Assembly (NCBI GenBank): GCA_917880885.1
Contig: OU862913.1
Location: 3,100,001-3,164,000 of the forward strand
From: Limnephilus marmoratus
Taxonomy: Eukaryota > Arthropoda > Insecta > Trichoptera > Limnephilidae
Direction: 5' to 3'
Length of the DNA stretch: 64,000 bases
Shown one piece after another: positions 12,601 to 21,823 of this stretch. Positions within the stretch are counted from its first letter, which is position 1, and each line of letters starts with the position of its first letter. The notes under the pieces are model-generated. The model saw nothing but the letters and a program-made list of their open reading frames with translations. It did no database searches and was not told the DNA's origin. The position numbers and the translations under genes were made by a program.

Positions 12601-13729
12601 TTTGCGACTCCAAAAACAAGAGACTAAAAAACAAACTATATCGTAGTTTATTAGTAGTGGTGACAATACTAAATAACAAAAAAAAACAATGCAAAAAAAT
12701 ACGATCGTTACTTTGTTTGCTTAACAACCGATAGAATAAATATATCGTAGCTCGCGCTGCTATGTGCTGGCGATAATGCCGGTAGAAAAACCAAGAAAAT
12801 ATATACTTTGATTTGCTTCGCCGCGATTATTAATTACTTGCAACGGGATTAAAAAATGACATACACGATACAATAACAGTTTTGCCGGTCGATGTTGAAA
12901 AGATCAAAATAATAAATCAATCTGTTCAATGGTTTTTTATTACTTGCAAGTTGGGATTACAACTGTGATTTATTTTAATTATATTATGACTTGCATTTTT
13001 TAATTGTATTGAATATAGGTGATAACAATAAAAATTGATTCTAGAAATTAATTATTGAGATTGTTCTTTAGGATTGGAATCAGGAAATGGGAGGCCATCA
13101 GGATTATGGACACTTAGCTCTGTTTCTTGTTGACTGGATTGCTCTTCGGTTTTTTGGCCGCTTGTTTTTTATATTTGGTATTATTTTTAGTCCAATTTTG
13201 TATCCGGTTAGAAGGACCATATCAAGTCACTTCAATCTCATCTAGGGTGGTGGACTTTTTTATTGCAAAACACTTTTTTTTACTGAAGAGTCGTTTTATT
13301 TACAAACACTTTTGAGTAACAATGAAATCAACACTTTTTGAAACTAATTTTGGCCCGGACCTCGCCTGGGCAGCACAGGGTCTGTACTCTAAGTATCGGT
13401 TAATGCGAGAGAGAAAAATATTTGAATAGCACCCCTTTTATACTGCTAAAAACTGTAAAAATACCGTCTTTCAGACTATTAAAAAGACAATAATAACATT
13501 AACACAGGTATCAGATATTCACTGAGGTCACCTGGTCCATTCTAATTAGTCGGTAACAACAGCTTCTATAAAATTCATCCAGAGGTCTCTCACATTCATA
13601 CTCTCTTAATAAGCTAAGAAAAATTAAGTCAATGGGTTTAACTACAGTGTTTATCTCATAGATGTCACTATTCATAACAGATTATTAGAATTGTATAGAT
13701 ATTTATTTTTTTTTAAATTAAAACGCTAA
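12601..13729. other. no gene recognised; probably old BEL leader, then unassigned DNA
   Basis: 12601-13000 lies where the 5' leader and LTR of the minus-strand BEL copy should be, but I found no clear LTR edge. The 62-residue frame at 13127 is hydrophobic and unlike any family I know. The rest is AT-rich without coding signal. Confidence 0.5.
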
Positions 13730-14420
13730 GTTTTTTTTTTATTTAAGATGTTATCAATTAAACTTGGTTCATATCCGTTATTTAAAACAATTTGTTTTAT
13801 TATAGAGAGTTCGGAAAGGAAATTATTATTAGACATAGGGACATTTACTAAGCGGTGTATCATGGAATGGAAGGTGGAGTGTTTTTAAGAGACAGGGTGG
13901 TTGGAGGTCTTATGAATTACTATGTCAGTGTATGTGGGCTTTTGACATATGCTAAAATCGATATTACTATTAATAATAGATATAGTAAAATCCAAAAAGT
14001 TTTTTTTCATTGCCTATTTCTATCGTAAATTTTATTTGATTATGAAAGGAATTTAAAAGGTAAGAAAGTTGTTGAGTTGGCGTTTCGATCCTGTCCAAAT
14101 GACGAAGATGTCATCCACATATCTCTTCCGTAATAAAAAATTGCTTAAAAGGGGGGATTTTGGATGAAAAACAGTTGTTTCCAAGTCATTCATAAACATA
14201 TCAGCAATTAGAGGGCTGGTGGGGGCTCCCTGGGAGGCCTTTTTTTTGTTGGTATGTGACATTATCGTATTGAAAATAATTTTATTTAAAACTAAGTTAA
14301 ATAGACTAGTTGGGTCACTAGACAAATCTGAAGGTGATTTAGAATTTCTAATATGTAAAGTCATTTTATTGTAATTCCATTAATGTTCTGTGCAAAGATT
14401 AAAACATATATTTTTGTCAA
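13730..14420 (-). pseudogene. Penelope-like reverse transcriptase fragment
   Basis: The frame at 14053-14364 contains QGAPTSPLIADMFMNDLE followed by RYVDDIFVIW, the signature pair of Penelope-like RTs. After a frameshift near 14050 the trace continues to about 13740 with FLDLTISIINSNIDF, then TYTDIVIHKTSNHP, then SELSIIKQIVLNNGY, all matching the C-terminal RT region of that family. Stops and frameshifts make it inactive. The GIY-YIG endonuclease is not recognisable. It sits against the 3' end of the zinc-finger exon and may have truncated it. Confidence 0.85.
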
Positions 14421-14439
14421 AGTAAGGATTTAAATTTGA

Positions 14440-14893
14440 CTTTTGTGAGCAGGTGTAATTACAATGGGAACATGAATACTTTTTCTCCGGTATGGGTGCG
14501 TAAGTGCACTTTTAAATGTGTCTTGAGTAAGCACGAATAGTTACAATGAGGACACGAATAAGGTTTTTCTCTAGAATGGGTGAATAAGCGCTTTGATAAA
14601 CTTGATTTGCTTGAGCAGGGGTAGTTACAATTGAAACATGAGTGAAGCTTTTCTCCAGAATGGATTAATAAGTGCCCCGTTAAACTTGATTTGAGTGAGC
14701 AGGAGAGATACAAAGGGATCACGAAAAGGTTTTTTTCCAGAATGGGTAAGTGCCTTGTAAAATCTGATTTGATTGAGCAGGAGTAGTTACAATGTGGACA
14801 TGAGTGAGGCTTTTCTCCAGAATGAGTGAATAAGTGCTTTTTTAAACATGATTTGTCTGAGCAGGAGTAGCTACAATGGGGACAAGAAAAATG
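14440..14893 (-). pseudogene. zinc-finger tail downstream of the stop codon
   Basis: In the same frame, beyond the stop at 14894-14896, finger sequence continues (FSCPHCSYSC, then HSCPHCNYSC, then FNCNYPC, then YSCPHCNYSC). One finger near 14720-14745 is garbled by small deletions. A 1-base loss near 14486 ends the frame at 14459. This was probably once translated as part of the gene at 14894-16110 and now decays after the nonsense change. Readthrough or an assembly error at the stop would restore roughly four more fingers. Confidence 0.75.
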
Positions 14894-16110
14894 TTAATCT
14901 CCAGTATGGGTGCGTAAGTGCCTTGTTAAATTTGACTTTTGTGAGCAGGTGTAGTTACATTGGAAACATAAAAATGGTTTTTCTCCGGTATGGGTGCGTA
15001 AGTGCGCTTTTAAATGTGACTTGATTAAGCAGGAGTGGTTACAAAGAGGACACGAATAAGGTTTTTCTCCAGAATGAGTGAATAAGTGGTATGTTAAACT
15101 TGATTTGTCTGAGGAGGAGTAGTTACAATGACAACATGAAAAAGGTTTTTCTCCAGAATGGGTGCGTAAGTGCCTTGTTAAATTTACCTTTCTTGAGGAG
15201 GTGTAGTTACAATGGGAACATGAAAAAGGTTTTTCTCCAGAATGGGTGAATAAGTGCTGTGATAAACTTGATTTGCTTGAGCAGGAGTAGTTACAATGGG
15301 AACATGAGTGAGGCTTTTCTCCAGAATGGATGAATAAGTGATTTGTTAAATTTGATTTGACTGAGCAGGTGTAGTTACAATGGGAACATGAAAAAGGTTT
15401 TTCTCCAGAATGGGTGAATAAGTGCTGTGATAAACTTGATTTGCTTGAGCAGGAGTAGTTACAATGGGAACATGAGTGAGGTTTTTCACCAGAATGGGTA
15501 CGTAAGTGCTTTGTAAAACTTGATTTTAACGAGCAGGAGTAGTTACAATGGGAACATGAAAAAGGTTTTTCTCCAGAATGGGTGCGTAAGTGCCTTGTTA
15601 AATCTGATTTTCTTAAGCAGGAGTAGTTACAATGTGGACATGAGTGAGGCTTTTCTCCAGAATGGGTGCGTAAGTGCCTTGTTAAATATGACTTATGTGA
15701 GCTGGAGTAGTTACAATGGGGACATGAAAAAGGTTTTTCTCCAGTGTTAGTGCTTAAGTGCCTTCTTATACGTGATTCGTTCGAGAATGAGCGATTACAA
15801 TGGAAACGATTAGATTCTTCTCCAGGGTGCATCAGTACATTCAAGTCCGTTATAATGTCTGAAAAAGATTGTGGATAAAATTGCGTTAGTTTATTTCTAT
15901 AATGAAACGAGAAAATTATTTAAACAAATTAGAACAAACAAAAATCAAAATTACCTGCAGCAGTCTCTGCAATACTTTCAGAGTGCTCTAAGCATTCTTT
16001 TTTCACATCTGTCAGGTCTATGTCTATTTCCGTATAAGTTATACTCTCTCCGTCTTCTTCTCGGGGTCCTGGTTCTGCCTTGATGGGTACAGTGTCCACA
16101 TTAATGCTAC
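14894..16110 (-). CDS. C2H2 zinc-finger protein, two visible exons
   Basis: Probable nuclear DNA-binding protein. The 3' exon (15858-14894) encodes one degenerate and ten good C2H2 fingers in 28-residue units, with linkers HSGEKP or HTGEKP and the pattern C-x2-C-N-Y-S-C before the recognition helix. The helices (KSDLTRH, KSSLSQH, KSNLTNH, KVNLTRH and others) differ, while the scaffolds are nearly identical. The upstream exon (16110-15955) has an acceptor (ttattccag) and donor (GCAG/GTAATT) and encodes an acidic segment with IKAEP and DVKKECLEH. The intron is 15859-15954, phase 1. The start codon is not in this exon and must lie further upstream. The stop at 14894 interrupts an array that continues in frame, so the protein may be C-terminally truncated. 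Confidence 0.85.
15955..16110 (-). other. N-terminal acidic exon of the zinc-finger gene
   Basis: A 156-bp exon with an acceptor on its upstream side and a donor on its downstream side, phase 1 at both ends. Its product is acidic and holds IKAEP and VKKEC, both of the form hydrophobic-K-x-E expected of a sumoylation site. Homologous exons lie at 32067-32220, 46769-46925 and 63541-63693. Confidence 0.8.
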
Positions 16111-16627
16111 CTGGAATAACATAAACGAAACATTTGTAATAATATGAGTAGTAATGACGTATTACATTAAAAATTCGCTGTAGGTCGGTGCTTTTTTTGA
16201 TAATATGATTTATACTTGTAATTATTGTTGGGTTGATTCATTGGTTTAACAAAGATCCTTCTGATAAGTAACTAAGCGGGTAAAAAATATTGGATAACTA
16301 TATTATATTATAAAATGGTCATATTTATTTTTTGCAAGGAAATAGATTTTAAAATAAAGAATAAGGATGAAATAATCTCTGATATTTCTGCTGTTGCTGC
16401 ATGAACAGTTAATAATAATTGTTCTTTTCTAATAGCCGATAGTTGTCATGTCATCAACTTATTTAGAAAATTAGTTGAAAACTTTCAAATTTTAATATTT
16501 TTATAATACAAACTTTTAGGTAAAAAAGTATTTTGGAATGAGAAAAGTCGTTTAAAGATACTATTGAGAGAATACCAAGGGTGAATTAATAATAATAATA
16601 AGTTTGTTGTATTACGTGGGCGTAAAC
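16111..16627. other. AT-rich DNA, nothing recognised
   Basis: Presumably intron or 5' flank of the zinc-finger gene to the left. No coding signal, hairpin or repeat match was seen. Confidence 0.5.
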
Positions 16628-16879
16628 CAGTGGCGTAGCGTGGGTTTCGGCCGCCCGGGCGGTGGAAAGTTTTGCCGCCCCCCCCCCCCCCTTATTTCCG
16701 GGGGGGGGATGATATCCTACTATTTATGCCGATTTTTATAATCCCATGTGCCGAGTACTCTTCCAATAAAATCATGCTTATACATTCTACTACTTTTATA
16801 TAACTGCTGAAATCGATAATGGTATGCCTGTAATAGAATTTCGCATCTTCATCACACATATAAATGGAAAGCAACTCAA

Positions 16880-18628
16880 ATGCAAAGCTTTACTCGGTAC
16901 ACGACGAATCAGCAACTTATTGTTATATTGATAACACAAAACTGGTTTAAATTAAAATAAATATGCGGTGTATCAAAACTACACTGAACATAAAAATGGT
17001 TTTTCTTTGAATCTAGCGGCTCTTACAATCTGAAAACAAAACTGGTTCTAATTAAATCTCTATGCAAAGAATTAAAACTACACTCAAAACATCAAAATTG
17101 TTTTCTTTTAATTCTGCTGACACTTACATTCTGAACACAGAAATGGTTTTAATTAAATCTGTATGCAGTGAATTTAAACTACACTCAGAACATGAAAAGG
17201 ATATTTGATACTGCCGGCACTTACATTCTGAACACAAAACTGTTTTTAATTTAATCTGAATTAAAACTTCACTCAGAACACCGGGAGAAAAATTTCGCCG
17301 GCCCTTATTTGGGTAAGCGACGCGAGACGGGGGGGTAGGTTGTATATGAAAATCCTATTTTTTTATTACGACCTATTTATATACGAGCCGGATTTTTTTT
17401 CATTATCACATTTGACGAGTATTCTTTCAACGAAAATCATGTTTATAAATTCTACCCCAAAGTTGATTGATTGATTCTGCGTTAGAGTCCCCAAATAATA
17501 CTTACACACAAAAATCAATTTCTCAGAATTTTACAGCATTATATAACTCAAATGTAAAGCTTCACTCGATGCACAATGAATCTGCAACTGGTTATGTAAT
17601 TTATCGTTGTATTCTGAATATAAAACCAGTTTGTATGCGGTGAATTAAAACTACAATCAGAACATGAAAATGGTTTTTCTTTGAGTCTGGCATTAAATAG
17701 TCTGCAGCTAGAATTTTACAACTGCACATCGAATAACAGAATGTTTTCCTTCGATAAGTGTCAGCAGATGATCCCAACTGGAATTTTACATTCCATAATG
17801 GTTTAAATTAAATCTATACCTGGCGAATTAATAATACACTCAGAACATGTAAATGGTTTTTCTTTGATTCTTACAGAACATACAGAGTCTGCAACTAAAA
17901 TTTTATAACTGATCTTCGATTAAAATAATGTTTTCCTTTGAATTGTGTCAGCAGGTGAATCCTCAAATGGAATTTTACATTCTGAAAATTGGTTTAATCC
18001 TTCGAATAATAAGAAAAAAATATCTATAAACTTTTGCCTGTCAATGTTTGGGCAAAAAATTTCCTGTTCTTCCCACGCATTTTAAATGTTTCTTTTTAAC
18101 CTTTTGCAAAAAACAAAATTGTTCTAAAATCTAGATAAAGTCATTTTTCCGACGTGCTTATTAGAACATTATTGTTTCCAAATATTAAAATTTTGATATT
18201 GGAAAAGTGAATTGGCTCAAAAATCCGCGCCTGCGAATATTCGATTTAAAGTACCTAATATTGAATAAACTTAAAATTTTTAAATACAGATTCCTTTTCT
18301 TAAAAAAATTGCAAGATAACTGTATCTTAAATAACTAATAACAAATTTATTTTAAAATTAAACGTGTGGGACATAATTTCAGAATTTTATTTTAAAATTA
18401 AATGTGTGGGACAATTTGCGTGTCCTGTCATTAAACGGGTTAAATTAAATCTGGATTTGGCGAATTTAAACTACACTCAGAATATGAAAATGGTTTTGTC
18501 TTTGATTATGGCAGCACATACATAGTTTGCAGCTAGAATTTTATAACTGCACTTCGAATAAAAAAATGGTCTCTTTCGAAATGTATCAGCAGATAAATAC
18601 ACAACTGAAATTCATTCGTTAATACATT
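16880..18628 (-). pseudogene. degenerate C2H2 zinc-finger repeats (left part)
   Basis: The minus strand repeatedly gives traces such as PFSCSECS (near 17180-17200) with long-lost histidines. Units recur with the same higher-order order as at 9690-10700 and 43060-43960. All frames are broken. The array continues on the far side of the inserted LINE at about 30265-30360. Confidence 0.6.
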
Positions 18629-18913
18629 TTTTTTTTTTTTTTTTAATTATTTATTGCAACATTTATTATAATTACAATTTTACAACAAATATATAATTTT
18701 TTTTACAGGTATTTTTTTTTTTTTTACTACCCTTCCATTTAAAGCATTTGCTTGTGTATGGAAGGGGAGTGTACATAAATGCTATTAGTTATAAGTTAGT
18801 ACTTAAATAATTAATTGTACATAAATATATGTGAGCTGCAGTATTTATTTGATAATGGTGTGAATTTTAAAAAAAAGAAAGAATGTAATGGATAACTAAG
18901 GATATTTGTAAGA

Positions 18914-19413
18914 TTAATTGACAGTAGTTTTTTTCTTAAGAATATTTTTAAAATGTCTCTTGACAGAAAGCAGTATTCGGGTTTTATCATTAATGCTTCT
19001 GATTTCTTCTGGTAGACGATTGAAAAAAGTTCTTCCCTGGTAAGTATAATGATGCTGTGCAAAAGACGTATTTAGTTTTGGGCATAGAAAAACATGTTTA
19101 AGTCGAGTTCTGTTTTCATTTAAAAATGGATATTTATCTTTTTCCTTTATAATTTGAATCAATGAATTTTTAATATATAAATCTTTAAATGTGGGTACTT
19201 GAAATTCTTCAAACAGGCGTTCTGTTGGGTAGTCTAAGGATTTTTTTAATATAATTTTAATAATTGTCCTATGTACAATTTCTATTGGAAGAAGGTTACA
19301 TTTATACGCGGATCCTTAACTAATAATAGCGTATTGTAGAGTGGATTGAACTAAGGCATAGTAGATTAAATATAGATTTTTTATCGACAGAAAATTTCTA
19401 ATTCTTAAAAATA
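18914..19413 (-). pseudogene. outer LINE ORF2, C-terminal piece
   Basis: Encodes the C-terminal end of the LINE reverse transcriptase protein (TFFNRLPEEIRSINDKTR, then RHFKNILKK), nearly identical to the end of the inner copy at 22080. It carries a TAA at 19316-19318 where the inner copy has a Trp codon. It is cut from the rest of ORF2 by the gypsy element at 19418. An alternate-frame overlap at 18811-19062 is a shadow. Confidence 0.9.
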
Positions 19414-19417
19414 TATA

Positions 19418-19784
19418 TGTAAAGAAAACCACTTATGAGTGCTTTCCTTAAGATTGTATTCACTGAGTAAGTACTAAGTACTGAGCTAGTTGGTGGCCCA
19501 CTAGATATAAAACAAATGAATCATGTTAGGAAAATATAACTGTCAGAATTATTGGATTAACAATTCCTGAAAATATTATCTTATTTTATTTATTATTTAT
19601 TAAAGAAACCTGAAATAAGGGCTTTAAATGTTGTTTCTTTTGTTTTTATAGGTAAGTGAATCTTTTGTTAACCGATAATATAATTTTTAAGAGTTGTAAA
19701 TACGTATTATTAATAAATCTTTTGTTTTTATAGAGAAACGCAATTACGCCTTTGTTTTATTCAAGAATATAAAAAATCATTATA
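19418..19784 (+). repeat. gypsy 5' LTR
   Basis: Starts TGTAAAG and ends CATTATA, 367 bp. It differs from the 3' copy by a small indel in a repeated gagtaagtact motif and a few substitutions. It holds a duplicated tttgtttttatag motif; the first copy is followed at once by gtaagt, so the LTR contains an intron-like unit (about 19652-19733). Confidence 0.9.
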
Positions 19785-19820
19785 AAACAACATTTTCTAT
19801 ACTTAAATATTTCACAAAAA

Positions 19821-20111
19821 ATGGAAAAATTGAGGTTTGATTTTGCTGTGAGACCAGCGGCAGATGGAAAATCAAACGTCATATGCATAACCTCGATCGC
19901 TACACCTGATGGACGGATTTATGAAATACCACACGAATCCCAAACTACAAATCTACACCAAGGAATTACAAACACTCCAAATTATGATAAGGTAAAAAAA
20001 TCATTAAATAAAAGACATCAAACAAGAAAAATATGGATAACCTTGACGGATGATATGTCAAAAATATATTTAGATACAGAACAAAACTTACAGTTTAATG
20101 AAATTTCCTAG
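19821..20111 (+). CDS. small gypsy-leader ORF of unknown function
   Basis: A 96-codon frame starts with ATG 36 bases after the 5' LTR and ends 8 bases before the gag ATG at 20120. The product is mixed-charge with no recognised domain. Its tidy placement between LTR and gag suggests it belongs to the element, as the start of the gag reading unit or an extra ORF. I do not recognise it and would not assign a function. Confidence 0.45.
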   Translation: MEKLRFDFAVRPAADGKSNVICITSIATPDGRIYEIPHESQTTNLHQGITNTPNYDKVKKSLNKRHQTRKIWITLTDDMSKIYLDTEQNLQFNEIS

Positions 20112-20119
20112 AAGAAATT

Positions 20120-20810
20120 ATGGAAAACACAAATAAAGCGGAATCTATACTTAGTGGATCAAGTCAAACGCTGGAAAAACTGTTAGAGAAATTGCTTGAA
20201 AGTAAACAAACAAAACCTGAAACTCAAAATTTAGGGAAAATTGCAAAGGATTTCATGATTGGCAAATTCACTGGCAGAAGCTCAAATGCGAACCAGTGGA
20301 TTGAAGATTTTAATAAAGAATGTGAACGCTTCCAAATCAACGAAGACAAAAAGAAAATTGAAATTTTAAAACATTTTTTGGAATACTCCGGTGTAGATTG
20401 GTACAGCTGCATGCTAATGAAACTTACAGTGGAATCGGAATGGGACGAATGGGAAAAAAAAATTTGTGATAGGTACTTTTGCAAACAAAGGATGGTCACC
20501 CATTAGATATGCTCTCGCCTTTAAATATCAAGCAGGTTCATTGCTCGAGTATGCTTTAAAAAAAGAAAAATTATTGCTGGAAGTAAGGAAATCAATTGAT
20601 ACTGGGACACTTATCGACCTCATAGCATTTGGCTTACCTAATTATGTGACTGATAAAATTGACAGAGAAATTTTACAAGGAACGGAAGATCTTTACAATA
20701 ACATAGGAAAATTAGAACATCTTGTTGGGAAGAATAAGTATGAAAAAAAAGTATTATGTATTCTGACGCTAAATCCAAAGAAATTGAAGAAAAAAAACCA
20801 TGCCGAATGA
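20120..20810 (+). pseudogene. gypsy gag, frameshifted
   Basis: 20120-20506 encodes a capsid-like start (KFTGRSSNANQWIEDF, then ECERFQI, then KIEILKHFL). The natural continuation (GWSPIRYALAFKYQAGS, then DLIAFGLPNYV) is in the next frame, 20466-20810. About one base has therefore been lost near 20470. No zinc knuckle is seen, and the frame ends in a lysine-rich stretch overlapping the pol start at 20800. Confidence 0.8.
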
Positions 20811-21789
20811 AATTAAATTATTAAATGATACTTTAAAAATTTCTGGAATTTATGATTCGGGATCAAATGTGTCATTAATTAATGCAAAATTATTAAAGAT
20901 ACAGCCAAGAGCATGTACAAGTGATATACAAATAGTTAACTTGAAGACTATTAATGGTGAGAAGAAAACAAAAGGTATGGTAACACTAAAAATAAAAATC
21001 TACAATATAGAAAGAATTGTGGACATATTTGTAGTAGATAATGAACATTTTAATTACGATTTTCTAATTGGTTTGGATTGTATCAAAAATTTCAAATTAA
21101 TGCAAAACGAAGAATTAAAGATCATACAATGTAACAAACCAGAAGCAGCGACCTCAAATGAAGATATAAAAAAGAATAACTACCCAAAAAATGATACTTC
21201 AAATATAACAAATATCAAAATTACTGATGTACTAGGTAAAATAGAGGAAGAAGACACCAAAAACACAAACAAAGGTGAAATAAATTTCAACGAACATATA
21301 AACACGGATGGATTTGAACTGATAATAAACCATCTAGATTTATATCAACAATCAGAAATTGATAAGTTGGTAGAAAAATACAAACCAATCTTCGCCAAAG
21401 ATAAATACGACGTCGGTACTGTAAAACATTATGAAGCTCATATTGACTTGATGGTGGATAAATACTGTTACAAACGTCCATACAGATGCACAGCAGAAGA
21501 TAGAAGACAAATAGAATATCAAATATCGAAACTATTAGAGAAGAATTTAATTGAGGAATCTTATAGCCCATTTGCTGCTCCAGTAACTATGGCATATAAA
21601 AAAGAAGATGATCAAAAAACAAGGTTATGTATAGATTTCAGAGAATTGAACAAAATTGTCGTCCCTCAATCACAACCTTTTCCGTTGATTGAGGATTTGA
21701 TGGTTAAAACCGTAAACTGTAAATATTTTTCTACTTTTGACATAAATTCGGCATTTCGGTCAATTCCTTTGAAAATTCAAGATAGATAT
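20800..21789 (+). pseudogene. gypsy pol, 5' part: protease and first half of RT
   Basis: The protease motif IYDSGSNVSLIN is at about 20848-20883, with the catalytic Asp at 20854. RT motifs follow: PFAAPVTMAYKK, then LCIDFRELNK near 21630, then STFDINSAFRSIPL near 21732. The reading stops at 21789, where the poly-T tail of an inserted LINE begins. The next RT motif resumes at about 24747 on the far side. In an intact element these would be one polyprotein. Confidence 0.92.
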
Positions 21790-21792
21790 TTT

Positions 21793-21823
<31 letters not shown>

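Noticed and set aside
13127..13315. 62-residue hydrophobic ORF
   Set aside because: No family match, no splice or promoter context, in AT-rich DNA where such frames arise by chance.
15520..15750. Plus-strand ORF with repeated NGCVSALLN units
   Set aside because: It is the antisense reading of the zinc-finger array, which explains its periodicity.
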